Positions 23,096 to 33,852 of a stretch of DNA of 64,000 nt are shown here, in pieces; the first letter of the stretch is position 1; every line of letters starts with the position of its first letter. The stretch comes from Adiantum capillus-veneris (lineage: Eukaryota; Streptophyta; Polypodiopsida; Polypodiales; Pteridaceae). The DNA is taken from assembly GCA_014529385.2 (NCBI GenBank), contig CM043960.1, positions 70,683,410 to 70,747,409 of the forward strand, in the 5' to 3' direction. Made by a program: the position numbers and the translations under genes. The notes beneath the pieces were generated by a model. It was given only the letters and a program-made list of their open reading frames with translations. It was not told the DNA's origin and did no database searches.

Positions 23096-24483
23096 AGTAC
23101 ATCGGTGTAAGCTCTGTTGTAGCATAAGTCACACGTTCTTCCCTTGGAGGTGGATGTAAATTATACCACTCCCCTTCTACCATTATTATAGATGGGACTA
23201 AGCTCCACATAAGGTGTAACATGCACTAGTGCTTGTTCATCTATGAATCCTTCCAAATGCATATACTTTACAACCACTGCATTATGTCCAAGATATGGAG
23301 GTTGTTGACCCAACACTGGTTGTGGTCTTTCCATTTCCATCGGAGGTCTTTGTGTTAGGGCCATATTAGGTTGATATCTGTACATGTGTTGTCCTTGTTG
23401 CCTCATGGGCACATATTGAACATTTCCATTGTGCTTGGGTCTGTGTAATAGCACTCATTGGTCTCATGGTTTGTCCATTTACCCTCAATAGCAAACCATT
23501 TTTATGGCCTAATCGGTTGTCCCTGTTGAGGTGTCCCTTGTACTGGTCCTCTCATAGGTGCTTTTTGCATGTTATTCATCATTTCATTGATCCTTTTGAG
23601 CCATATTAGGTTGATATCTATACATGGGTTGTCCTTGTGGCCTCATGGTCACATATTGAACATTTCCATCCTACTTGGGTCGGTGTAATAGCACTCATTG
23701 GTCTGATGGTTTGTCCATTTACCCTCGATAGCACACCATTTTTATGGCTTGATCGATTGTCCCTATTGAGGTCTCCCTTGCCCTAGTCCTCTAATAGGTG
23801 ATTTTTGCATGTTATTCATCATTTGGTTGATCCTTTTGAGCATATCTTCTTTGGCAGTTATTAGTGGTGCTGCAGCAGTAGTTCCCACTTTTGTTGGTTT
23901 TGAGGATGCTGTTTTCTCACTTTGAGTATCATTAGAGACATCTTCTTCATTGAAAATATCACAATTGTCTCCCAAGTCAATAGCATCTGATACACACTCT
24001 TCTAGGGTCATATATTTCTTGCTATACAGTATAGCATGAAGTTTCTTGTTTAGCAATCCTTCTAGAGACAATGACACTAACCTTTCTTCTGCAGGTATTT
24101 CTAGTTATGGGCATCTTACAATGTATTTCTTTGTCCTAGCTGCACAATCCCTAACAGACTCACCTTGTTTTTGTTTGAAGCTATAGATTTGAGCTACCGT
24201 ATTATGTTCGATCCCAGTTTTGGAACATGCAGCTACAAATCCCTCAGCTAATGTATTTAAGTCCATGATTGACCTTGGTGGAATGTTTTGGAACCATGTC
24301 AATACTTTCCCTTTAATGTCATTACAAACCCCTCAAACTGAGTGTGGAAATCAAATATGCATTCTGCTCTTAGTACTTGCTTAAAGCTTGCTATACTATG
24401 AGCAAGTACTGATCATATCGATCCCCAGATTCACTATATTTTCTAACCCATTTTTGAAAATCACTTGGTCTGGCGTTGTTCAT
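23096..24483 (-). pseudogene. Ty3/gypsy Gag, N-terminal and central part
   Basis: Gag reads from an ATG at 24483: NNARPSDFQKWVRKYS, FKQVLRAECIFDFHTQFEGF, LTWFQNIPPRS, GESVRDCAARTKKYIVRCP. The retrotransposon-gag (PF03732-type) core is unmistakable. The C-terminal half is a Pro/Gln/Met-rich linker and contains a 240-bp tandem duplication. It has several frameshifts, for example before LTWFQ near 24300 and around 24090. It continues across copia 1 and the short-LTR element into the zinc knuckles at 12.1 kb. The product would form the particle shell. Confidence 0.8.
23360..23839. repeat. 240-bp tandem duplication inside gag
   Basis: Two adjacent copies begin GCCATATTAGGTTGATATC at 23360 and 23600. 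They match throughout apart from scattered substitutions. The unit is exactly 80 codons, so the duplication would have kept frame. The Met/Pro/Gln-rich linker of Gag is affected. Confidence 0.85.
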
Positions 24484-24897
24484 AGATGCAACTCTGAGTG
24501 CATATATGCGTGTTCAATGAGAACCTCTTTGACTGTTTTGACCATTTGTGACAAGCGAAAGTTTTTCACCCTACCATTATAACTATTCACAAACTCGTTG
24601 CCCGTGCGATTTCTCTTCCTCGTTTGCAGCAGAATTGAGCTTCCAACTGTAATGGCGGTGGAAAGCCATCGACCATTGTCCAAAATGAAGCTATTGAAAA
24701 TTTTGACAAACTTAATACTTGCAGATGGTCGTCGAGGTTTTTTGTTCTCCATTAGTGATTCTTCTATGGCAAGATGCACATCACAAATGTGAGAGGGGGA
24801 TTGTTTCTGAGTGCAAACACAATACAATCAAATGTGATCATAATAGTTAGCTGAGTGCAAATGAACGAGAATGAACGGGAATACTATGAAGTCTCTC
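24484..24897. other. Junction between the two gypsy coding blocks
   Basis: This 414-bp stretch separates the end of a retropepsin-like ORF from the Gag start, both on the minus strand. A 115-residue ORF crosses it, but it shows no motif and is out of frame with Gag. No LTR edges (TG...CA with partner) or primer site are visible. If two elements lie head to tail, a deletion must have removed the LTR from here. Confidence 0.4.
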
Positions 24898-25422
24898 CTA
24901 TTGAAAAAGTGCACACAATTGCATTGATGGTACATTTGCCCTGTCTTTAATCCAAACCGGACCATTGAATTTGACTAAACTGCTCGGAAGAAACACTTGC
25001 TTGACTTTCCTTTGCTTTCTTGAGTACTTTGACGGATATACCTTTGCTTTTCTGGGTGTCTCCTTAAAGGTTTTATTTGGGTCTGCAATTGACTTGAAGT
25101 TTTGAAAGCATGACTTGCTTGAAGAAGCTGATCCATGAGGGTTGTTTGATGTAGAGGCATATGATGTTACACCTTCTTTGATAATCAGTGGAATGTCCAC
25201 TTTAGCTTTACTTTTGTTTGCAAGATTTGTCTTTGATTCTTGTGACTTTTGCAACTCTGAATCTAGCATTAACGATACCTGTAAATGTTGTTGGCTACCT
25301 CTTGGAGAAGAGAGTATTAGCATTGTATCTTCTTTGTAGGCCTTGTGTTGGTCTAACCACTGATGTCCAAGGATGACATCTGCAAGAATTTTCTTTAAAG
25401 GCTTCACCTGAGACTTCACCTG
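24898..25422 (-). pseudogene. Retropepsin-like ORF, C-terminal half
   Basis: The half-domain begins at the ACCTG duplication and gives KKILADVILGHQWLDQHK, the flap and last strands of a retropepsin fold. A Ser/Lys-rich linker follows, then a tail (RKVKQVFLPSSLVKFNGP) that ends in CALFQ. The layout (retropepsin, basic linker, short tail with aromatic-X-P) is like the ORF after the integrase at 7.9-8.5 kb. The N-terminal half lies beyond copia 2; removing copia 2 joins the two halves in frame. Confidence 0.55.
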
Positions 25423-25658
25423 TGTAGAGTGTGCAGGTGATGGAGAAGGTAGAAAAGAAGACTACGCACACACACCAACACACAATATCGAGACACACAC
25501 ACACACAATCATTACCCTGCAGCAGTAGCCATTCAACTAGCTGCTCTTCTCTTCTTCTCTTTGAACTATTATCCAAAGTATATTTACAACATAGTATAGT
25601 CAGTGTCCGGCCTCCCATAGCACAATGGACATATTCTTTAACATCATATTCTTTAACA
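25423..25658 (-). repeat. 3' LTR of copia 2
   Basis: The left copy begins TGTAGAGTGTGCAGG and ends ATTCTTTAACA. The purine run GAGGGGGAGTG on the minus strand abuts it internally. Confidence 0.95.
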
Positions 25659-26291
25659 CTCCCCCTCAAGCTCAGAGTGAGCTTGCATATGATGGATTCC
25701 CAATGCTTCACGAAAGTAGCAAAACTTATCCTTTCCAAGAGCTTTTGTGAATATATCCACAACTTGATCATTTGTCTTCACATACACCAAATCAATCTCA
25801 TTTGCCAAAACTTTTTCTCTAATGAAGTGATAATGTACCTCAATGTGTTTAGTGCGAGCATGGTAAACTGGATTCTTTGCCAACATGATGCTGCTAATAT
25901 TGTCATAATATATAATGACACTGTCAAGATAATCAAAACTAAAGTCTACCATAAGTACTCTCAACCATGACTCTTCACATGCTGCCAAAGCTGCTCCACG
26001 ATATTCAGCTTCTGTACTTGATAATGCTATAGTTGATTGCTTCTTGCTACTCCAACTTATCATACCATTGCCAATGGAAAATGCATAACCACTTGTAGAT
26101 CTTCTATCCATAAAATCTCCTGCCCAATCTGCATCCGTGTAACCATAAAGACAAAGCTTCCCATTATTTTCATAAAACATTCCATAACTGATAGTGGCTT
26201 TCACATATCTCATAATCCGTCTCACTGCATCAAGATGAATTTTACATGGCTTTTGCATGAATTGACTCACAACACCCACTGCATAACTCAA
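25653..26291 (-). pseudogene. Copia 2 RNase H
   Basis: The frame gives LSYAVGVVSQFMQKP, then YTDADWAGDFMDRRSTSG, ALSSTEAEYRGAAL and IYYDNISSIMLAKNP, which carry the acidic catalytic residues. RTKHIEVHYHFIRE, VDIFTKALG and the natural end SELEGEC follow. The stop is natural, at the polypurine tract. A 1-2 bp shift near 26288 separates it from the RT frame (TRPHI where the family has TRPDLSYAVG). Confidence 0.9.
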
Positions 26292-27433
26292 ATATGTGGC
26301 CTTGTTATTGTCAAGTAAATAAGGCTTCCAACCATCTTGCGGTACATAGTGACATCCTCAATGTAATGTCCATCATCAAACAACTTCACATTTTGATCAA
26401 GAGGTGTATCAACCGGTTTGCATGTTGTCATTCCATACTTCTCAAGAATATCCAATGCGTATTGTCTTTGCATCATCCAATTTCCTAATAATGTATTGAC
26501 AATTTCAATTCCCAAGAAATATCTCAACTCACCAAGGTCCTTCATGTTGAATTCTCTCAACAAACTCTTCTTGACATGCAAAATTTTCTCATCATGACTT
26601 CCAGTGAGAATCAAGTCATCAACATAGATAACAATAACGACGATCTCTCCATCAACATGCTTCAAAAACAATGAGTGATCAGCATTAAACTGTTTAAATC
26701 CAATCTTCTTCAAGAATCTGGTTATCTTTTCACACCAAGCTCTAGATGCTTGCTTCAAACCATACAATGCTTTCTTCAACTTACACACATAATATGGAAA
26801 CTCTGGATGTTGATAACCCTCTGGCTATATCATATAAACTTCTTCTTCCAAGTCACCATTCAAGAATGCATTATCCACATCCATTTTCCGTAACTTCCAA
26901 CCAAACATACTTGCCATTGCTATCACCAATATGACTGTTGTCATCTTTGCAACTGGACTAAATGTCTCATCATAATCAAGACCTTTTGTTTGTGCATAAC
27001 CTTTAGCAACAAGCCTTGCTTTGTATCTTTCCACACTACCATCTGGCTTGCACTTGACTTTGTATACCCATTTTGAACCAATTTCTTTCTTTCCACTTGG
27101 CAAGCGAACCAAATCCCAAGTGTCATTCTTCACAAGAGCATCCATCTCATCATCCATAGCTGACTCCCATTCTGATTTTCCAATTGCCTCTTGAAAACAT
27201 GTAGGCTCTTTATGTTGCACACGTGAAACCATGTATGCATAATGTGTATGCATGTAACCGTTGTATGTCAATCTATCAATTGGATAACGCACCCTCTCTG
27301 ATCTTCTCAACTGTGGTGCGCTCTTCTCTTCAACTCTTGCATATGGGGGTACATATTTCTCAATATGCTTACTGCCAGGTGTCCTCAAATGTGGTAAACC
27401 ATGCTCTTCATCAAGGATTTCATCTCCAGAAAT
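26288..27433 (-). pseudogene. Copia 2 reverse transcriptase
   Basis: RT shows [68 protein letters not shown] and an intact YVDD box (26616-26627). DLGELRYFLGIEIV and QRQYALDILEKYG follow. A TAG at 26825 interrupts EVYMI-PEGYQ. Copia 1 has Gln there (EVYMDQPPGY), so the stop replaced CAG. The integrase-RT linker ([18 protein letters not shown]) is included at the start. Confidence 0.9.
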
Positions 27434-30022
27434 CTATTCAACCACTTTCTTCTTGCCTTTCTCATCTTGCTTCTTATCTCGCAAACGACCGCTCCATGGG
27501 TTGACACTTCCTGTTCTCTCCTCTGCCATATGTGGTCCTGAAATAGTTCTTGTTGATGGTCCTGGCTTATCAACAACATGACGCACATTCTCTTGCTCTT
27601 CATACTCATCTTCTATCATCACTGGCTTTGGTTTATACCATGGTTCATGCTCACAAAATATGACATCTCTACTGACATAAACTTGTCTTGTCGTACGATC
27701 ATAACACTTGTAACCTTTCTTTTCAACTGGGTAGCCCAAGAATATACACTTCACTGCCTTTGGCTCCATCTTCTTTCTTGCTTCATTTGGCACATGAACA
27801 TAGCAAACACATCCAAAAACTTTCATGTAGGAAATTGTTGGCTTGATCCCATAAAGTCTCTCATAAGGTGAAATTTCATGAATGGCAGCTATTGGTGTTT
27901 GATTCATAATGTGTACTGCTGTATGAACTGCTTCAGCCCAATATGTTAATGGCATATTCATCTCATTCATCATGGCTCTTGCAATCTCTGCTATGACTCT
28001 ATTCTTTCTCTCAACAACTCCATTTTGTTGTGGTGTGTATCTGCAAGTAATGTGTCTTCTTATGACTTGTTCACGTAAGTAATCATCAAAACTGTGTGAC
28101 ATGTACTCTCCCCCTCCATCTGTACGTAGGCATTTAATTTGACAACCATTCTCTTTCTCAACCATAACTTTGAACTCCAAGAATACCTCAAATGCCTCTG
28201 ACTTTGCCTTTAGAAAGTAAACCCATGTCATTCTGTTGTAATCATCCATGAATGTGATAAAATATCGACAACCATTTGGCGTAGCATGATCACGAGGTCC
28301 CCAAATATCTGAATGAACAATTTCCAAAGTACTTTGACTAATTCTCCCCCTCTTTGGAAATGGTAAACGAGGTTGCTTTCCAAATTGACAAGCTTCACAA
28401 ACATGATCAAAATTCAATCTGCCAAACTTTGGTAATCCACATACAATTTGATTTGATTGCATATTCTTTAATCTTCTAAAATTGACATGACCAATCCTCT
28501 TATGCCATAACTCTGCCCAATTATCTTGAGTGACTGATTTGTTTGCATACATACCACTGTGTAAACATGGATCTCCAGCTTCCAATGAGAACAAGCGACC
28601 TTTCTTTTTTCCACGTGCCAATATCTTGCCTGGTCTGCCTTTGTGAAACTCCTCTATGAAGCAACCGTAATGATTAAAACGGACTTGCAACCCTTGATCT
28701 GTCATTTGTCCAACTGATGCTAAATTCTTTGTGATTGAAGGCACATATAGAACATCTCCCAATGTGTTGTATGTCCCGTCTTTTTCTAGCAATGGAACTG
28801 AACCAACATGTGTAATCCGATGCATAGTATCATCACCTGTAGCGACAAACTCATCCTCTTCTAACTTCTCTTTTCTGTCAAACCATTCACCATGATATGT
28901 CATATGATTTGTGGCACCACTATCTAAATACCAATCATCTGTACGATGTGGCTCAACCATGCTTCCAACAATATGTTCCATAGGAAATAAATGTCCACTC
29001 GATCTATTGTCATATATATTTTGATCATGAGGATTGTACCCAACAAAGTTTCCTTCATGTGTGCCATAACCTTGGCCACTTCCACCACGATCACGATTTT
29101 GATTTAGCCTTGTGTAACATTCTCTTTCAAAGTGACCATAAATGCCACATCTGTTACAATATCCATCTCTTTGAGGATGTACAAATTGTCCACCTCCACG
29201 TCCACGAGTTCGGGCTCTCCCCCTGCCTCTTTGGCTATAATCATTGTAGCTTTGACTTTGTTGATTTTGCCATTGAACTCTTCCAGCATTGTTTCCATGA
29301 CCATAGTTTCCTCTTCCACCTCTATTGTTTCCACGACCTCTAGAGTAAAAAACTTGATCTTTGGAATTTTTATTTGATGTAGAAGGACCTGACTTGCCTA
29401 ACTTTACCTCTTCTTGCAAACAAAGGTTTACTAACTCTTCAAAATCAGGCATGTGTCCTCGAACAGATATAGATGTATCCAATGACTTGTATTCCGGTCC
29501 CAAACCATTCAATGTCACTGAAACTAAGTTATCATCTGGAACTTCAACATTAATGCTCGCAAGATCTTCCTCTATTTGCTTTATCTCTGTCACATAATCT
29601 GATATGGATCTATTTCCTCGCCATACACAATGTAACCTTTGCTTCAAGTGAACTTTTCGTGGTTCTGTATTGGAGCTGTTCATTCTTGCTAGTATCTCCC
29701 ATGCTTCCTTTGGAGATTGAGCCTTCTTCACATGTGGTATAAAAAAGTCACTAATGCATAGCGAAATCCAATGCATCACTTTCCTTGAATTCTCGATCCA
29801 CTTCTTGTAAGCTTCTACTCCTGCTTGCCATGTTTTATGTGCTTCAACATTCTCTCTATTTGGTTCCAAACCAACCTCGGGACACTCTTGTTCACCTGTA
29901 ATGTAATCCCATAAACCTTTGCCCATGATAAAGTTCTCCATCCTGTAAGACCATATGCTGTAGTTCTCTTTGGTCAGCTTCTCTCCAACAATCTGTGTGA
30001 CTTGAGTTGAACTTTCTGCCAT
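27434..30022 (-). CDS. Copia 2 Gag-protease-integrase, open frame
   Basis: The ATG at 30022 was chosen because the upstream in-frame Met at 30100 lies in leader-like sequence and MAESSTQVTQIVGEKL matches copia Gag starts. In order: Gag core with LKQRLHCVWRGNRSISDYV, an RG-rich stretch, the knuckle CNRCGIYGHFEREC and the protease site WYLDSGATNHMT (D-S-G intact). Then integrase: HKRIGHVN with CEACQFGKQ, VHSDIWGP, RTDGGGEY and NGVVERKN (D,D,E all present). The frame ends at TAG 27434 in VVE-ISGDE, probably a former CAG, so the polyprotein is cut before RT. Everything up to that stop looks functional. Confidence 0.9.
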   Translation of the reverse strand: MAESSTQVTQIVGEKLTKENYSIWSYRMENFIMGKGLWDYITGEQECPEVGLEPNRENVEAHKTWQAGVEAYKKWIENSRKVMHWISLCISDFFIPHVKKAQSPKEAWEILARMNSSNTEPRKVHLKQRLHCVWRGNRSISDYVTEIKQIEEDLASINVEVPDDNLVSVTLNGLGPEYKSLDTSISVRGHMPDFEELVNLCLQEEVKLGKSGPSTSNKNSKDQVFYSRGRGNNRGGRGNYGHGNNAGRVQWQNQQSQSYNDYSQRGRGRARTRGRGGGQFVHPQRDGYCNRCGIYGHFERECYTRLNQNRDRGGSGQGYGTHEGNFVGYNPHDQNIYDNRSSGHLFPMEHIVGSMVEPHRTDDWYLDSGATNHMTYHGEWFDRKEKLEEDEFVATGDDTMHRITHVGSVPLLEKDGTYNTLGDVLYVPSITKNLASVGQMTDQGLQVRFNHYGCFIEEFHKGRPGKILARGKKKGRLFSLEAGDPCLHSGMYANKSVTQDNWAELWHKRIGHVNFRRLKNMQSNQIVCGLPKFGRLNFDHVCEACQFGKQPRLPFPKRGRISQSTLEIVHSDIWGPRDHATPNGCRYFITFMDDYNRMTWVYFLKAKSEAFEVFLEFKVMVEKENGCQIKCLRTDGGGEYMSHSFDDYLREQVIRRHITCRYTPQQNGVVERKNRVIAEIARAMMNEMNMPLTYWAEAVHTAVHIMNQTPIAAIHEISPYERLYGIKPTISYMKVFGCVCYVHVPNEARKKMEPKAVKCIFLGYPVEKKGYKCYDRTTRQVYVSRDVIFCEHEPWYKPKPVMIEDEYEEQENVRHVVDKPGPSTRTISGPHMAEERTGSVNPWSGRLRDKKQDEKGKKKVVE

Positions 30023-30100
30023 CTTCACTCTCTCAATTTCTTCCAGAGGATTTTGACAAAATTTCGGCAGAATTTCGTTTGTATTTGGACAATATCTCAA

Positions 30101-30922
30101 GTGACAATCTCAACCAAAGTTCTCATAAACACTGATAGAAAATCTCTCACTGCCAAGGGAAAATCCACTAACTCACTTTGCCACAGACTGACTCAGTACT
30201 ATGCATAAATACTCTAAAACAATGTCCACATGGACCTGTATACAAATGCAATCCATACGCTGTCCTGTACCACATATCCATACATCCACCTTCTTCCCAT
30301 AGTCGTAAACGACATATGAGGTCTTTCACGGGGCCAGTCGGGGGTTCGCTGCAGTACCTAATCCACCTTGCCAAGGTACCAAAGCTCCCAAGGCAAGGCT
30401 TAAACCTTACTCGACCCTCACAAAGGCTGCAGTTTTCCAAAATACATTGACCGCATATCCATACATAACCACAAAGTACTCAATCTGACAATATAACCGC
30501 CTCAACTTCTTCCCACAACCTTTCTTACATAGGCGGCTGTCCATAACGAACCCACAACAACCAAACATAATCTTCGATAACAAAATATCATGATGCAAAA
30601 GCTCTATGTCGCTCTCCAAAACCTGTGTAAATGTTGAATTCTTCACCTGTAACCTGTAAATCTACTGTCGAGTGCAAAACTGGACATCTCCTATGCTTAT
30701 GTGAGTTGGCTGTTTGCTGTAGAAAATTACAGATTTTGGCAAATATGAGTACGCCAATGTGTCCGGAACGCCCAAAAACATAAAGATAGACTCCTGGATC
30801 ACTGTATTCTGAGTTCGGGTGAGAGAGTTATGACAAAAAAACCTCTCTTTTTTGCTGTTTTCCAGAGCTGTGAAAACCTGTGTATTGACTGTAGCTCCTT
30901 AAACTGAGCTTTGAAACCACTT
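30101..30922 (-). other. Copia 2 untranslated leader
   Basis: About 820 bp lie between the 5' LTR and Gag. The minus strand next to the LTR reads TGGTTTCAAAGC, two changes from the iMet primer consensus TGGTATCAGAGC. The rest holds no convincing ORF, although two 79-90 codon frames exist on the minus strand. The length is within the copia range. Confidence 0.6.
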
Positions 30923-31159
30923 TGTAGAGTGTGCAGGTGATGGAGAAGGTAGAAAAGAAGACTACGCACACACACCAACACACATCGAGACACACACACA
31001 CACACACAATCGTTACCCTGCAGCAGCAGCCATTCAACGAGCTGCTCTTCTCTTCTTCTCTTTGAACTATTATCCAAAGTATATTTACAACATAGTATAG
31101 TCAGTGTCCGGCCTCCCATAGCACAATGGACATATTCTTTAACATCATATTCTTTAACA
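30923..31159 (-). repeat. 5' LTR of copia 2
   Basis: This 237-bp copy differs from the left LTR at three bases. One of these is CAG versus TAG in the GCAGCAG block. It also differs by a CA-repeat length and a 3-bp deletion. The duplicated host bases ACCTG follow. Confidence 0.95.
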
Positions 31160-31686
31160 ACCTGTTCTTCATGATTTTGGATGCTAAGGATAGGAACCAT
31201 TTCTTCTTGACCTGTATGCATACCTAGCATTGTTTTGCTATCATGCTTGCATGGAGTGATCAAGAGGATCCTTTGGATGTTCTCTGTAATCATATTGTAC
31301 TTTGCTTGTTTATCCAGTAGAGAATTGCATCTAACACTTGCTCCTTTTGTACTCTTGAGAACTATAGCTATTCTCATTGTTGGTTCTATTGAAGATCTTT
31401 GTCCTGCTTTTGCCATGGTCACATCTTGATCTAATTGTGTCTCTATGAAGAGTGGCTTGAGACCCTGTTTTCCAAGCTGACTTACAACAGCTGATTCTGC
31501 TGGCAATGAGTGATTGATCGTTGGAATTCCTATTGCTTCCTGACTTTTTGCAACCTCATTCTTCTTAACTTCTGGCTTCGGTGGCATTATCTGCTCAATA
31601 GCTTTCATGGTTGTTCTTTGTTCTATTTGATCTGCACTTGCTATTGCCTGATTTGCTTTAAGCTCTTTTGAAGTTATGTTTGATGG
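31160..31686 (-). pseudogene. Retropepsin-like ORF, N-terminal half
   Basis: The minus strand encodes a Lys/Glu-rich linker, then MRIAIVLKSTKGASV and SLLDKQAKYNMIT. This is the first strand and active-site loop of a retropepsin fold with D-K-Q where D-T/S-G is expected. GMHTGQEEMVPILSIQNHEEQ follows, up to the copia 2 junction, beyond which the flap ILGHQWL continues in frame. The right edge is at the LINE duplication GTTATGTTTGATGG, across which the linker also continues in frame. Function without the T/S-G residues is doubtful. Confidence 0.55.
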
Positions 31687-32961
31687 TCACGACATTGCCG
31701 CTGCTGCAGCCCCGCACGCCACTGCCGCCGCTGCCGACCCCCTGTTGCAACCGCTCCCACCATTGCCCCCGCCCGCTGCTGCTAGCGCTCCCGCATTAGC
31801 CGTCCACACCCGTTGCCCCCCCCCCGGACCGCCTACTCTTTTTCCGCATAGTTGCATCCTGCATATCGGTACATACAGCATTAACTCCGTTTTGGGGCAG
31901 TGCTCTGCATGCCAAGTTGCTGGTTCTGCCCGCCATCATCTTCTTATGCCACAACAGTAGACACAGATGGAGGCTCCAGCTTCGCCTCAGAGGGACTCGC
32001 CTGAAGCCCCCTCGCCCGGCCCCGCTGAGCCCACCATTCGACTTGCTCTTTCGCCGATAGAGCAAGCGAGCCTTGCCGCAGAGGTAGAGCGTTTGCAGGC
32101 GATTTCGGTCATCTGCAAGGTTCTCGGCACCCGACCTACCAGAGGAGAGGTGCGAGACCTTCTCCAGTCCCGCCTTCTCGCAGAGGTGGGCAAGATCTTG
32201 GATGTCCAGATTCTCGGACAAGGGTACTACCAGATCGAGTTCGAGACTTCCGAGATGGCCTCGAAGGTCATAGCTATGAGTCCACTGGCCATCCGAGCAT
32301 CACGTGCCCACTTTCGACAGTGGAAACATGGTTTTGACCCGAATTCGGATGTGCTAGTAGAGGAGGCAGACATCCCCATCTCAGTCTTCTTTTCGGGTTT
32401 ACAAAGGGAGTACCTTCCACTTCTCTCCAGGATTGGCTCCGCCATCGGGACTGTCCTGGAGACACCTCGTATGGCAGCATCAGTAGCTGCCAAGGCGGCT
32501 GGCATCCCTTCAGTTCGAGTTTTGGTCAGAGATACCCACACGCTCCTGAAGGTCATCCTTCTGCCTCGGGTGAGTGGGGGTTGGTTTAGACAGAGTGTGG
32601 AGTACTCGGGTCTCCCGAACCAGTGCTTCATTTGCAGACAGATGGGCCACCTAGCGAAGGCCTGTCCATGGAGGAGGCCACGACCTGCACCTCAGCCTCA
32701 GCCCCAGCCTGCCAAGGCTAGGCCGCAGCCATAGCCAGCGGCACAGCTCACAGATTCAGAGCCACCCTCTGAGCCTGGGGCTCCAGCGGAAGAGGGGTGG
32801 CAGCAGGCCTGTGGCCGTCGATGCCAGGGACTACAGAGACAGCCTGGCACTCAGAGTGGCCCGCAGGTGCCTACTCAGCAGTAGTGGGTTCCCACGGGGA
32901 ACCGCTTTGGTCCTCTTGATTAGGAGGAGCCCCACCTTCAGATTTCCCTTCCTCCTCCTCA

Positions 32962-32997
<36 letters not shown>

Positions 32998-33852
32998 CCC
33001 TCTGCTCCTGTCCACTCCCCACCTGGCCCCCCTGCCTCTGTCGCCCCACCCCGCTTCTCTTCTCCTCCGCCCCCCCCAGCTCCTTCTCCCCCTCCTCCTG
33101 CTTCAGTACCACAGTCGACTCAGGAGACTGGTCCCTCGCCGATAGCTAGGAGATCTCTTGGCAGTGCCTTTGCCACGAGTCGCCTAGCGAGAGAGGGTCA
33201 GCCCTTCTTGCGGCCCCCTCTGCAGATTCAGACATCTTCCCTTGCAGCTATCCCTTGTGGTCTGACGAGCATTGACCTCCGACGCCACTGGGATTTCTTC
33301 GATTATGGGTTCACTCGCTTTCTCGGTGATTCCGCAGCAAACCACGAGGTAGCCTGCTTTAGGGTCCATGCTTTGTTCCTCGCAGCTAGGGGGACAGAGG
33401 CCTTGGACTCAGCAGTTGGTTTCTCTTTCCCCCTTTGTGGTAGGACCGAGACAGAGTGGTCCTTCGACTCAGTGATGGGATGGTTGCATACACAGGTTCT
33501 CGAGTTCTCTCACCACATGGGAGAACTTGGAGTTATAGATTTGCTGCAGACTTTGTGGCCACTGGCCAAGTTTGTGGTAACACCCCCAGACTCAGCAGGA
33601 TGTAGGCACATTGTGGTGTACTTTTTTGCTGATACGCAGTGTTTGCCTTGCTATGTATACATTGATGAGGACTCCTGGATAGAGGAGGTTTCTTTACGCA
33701 CGGCTCGCTCTGCTTGGGCTTGGGCCAGGCACTCACTGCAGTCTCGCCTATCTAGAGGACGCTCGAATGCGGATTACTCCTCATCCAAGCCAACCTCGAA
33801 GATAGCCCGTCTTGCTGCTCCGGCAGCATCTGTTCTCTCTCGCTCCCCATGA
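31687..33852 (+). pseudogene. LINE ORF1: RNA-binding protein with CCHC knuckle
   Basis: From the Met at 31967 the protein shows the DUF4283-like domain of plant L1 ORF1 (VICKVLGTRPTRGEVRDLL, then GYYQIEFETSEMASKV). The knuckle CFICRQMGHLAKAC and a Pro/Gln-rich stretch follow. An upstream Ala/Pro-rich frame is in phase and separated only by TAG 31958 (QQ-TQM), so translation may have begun earlier. TAG codons at 32732, 32882 and 32921 precede a 34-C run. Beyond it the frame shifts and continues about 215 more residues (33208-33852, for example LRRHWDFFDYGFTRFLGD) to a TGA that overlaps the ORF2 start as ATGA. The C-terminal block has no motif I recognise. Confidence 0.8.
32963..32996. repeat. 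Poly-C run of 34 bases
   Basis: An uninterrupted run of C lies in the proline-rich part of LINE ORF1. The frames before and after it differ in phase, so length change in the run probably caused the frameshift. Such a run is also prone to assembly error. Confidence 0.85.

Larger units (their letters stand above)
25423..31159 (-). mobile_element. Ty1/copia element 2, young full-length copy
   Basis: LTRs of 236 and 237 bp (TGTAGAGTGTGC...TTCTTTAACA) flank a nearly intact gag-pol. The duplication ACCTG is at 25418-25422 and 31160-31164. I count three substitutions and two small indels between the LTRs, so this is the youngest LTR insertion here. Gag-protease-integrase is one open frame of more than 860 codons from the ATG at 30022. 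The rest is broken by TAG at 27434 and 26825 and a frameshift near 26290. A degenerate iMet-like primer site (TGGTTTCAAAGC) lies just inside the right LTR. Confidence 0.95.

Noticed and set aside
25440-25510. (CA)n stretches in the copia 2 LTRs as a regulatory array
   Set aside because: They are short microsatellites that differ in length between the two LTRs, as expected from slippage.
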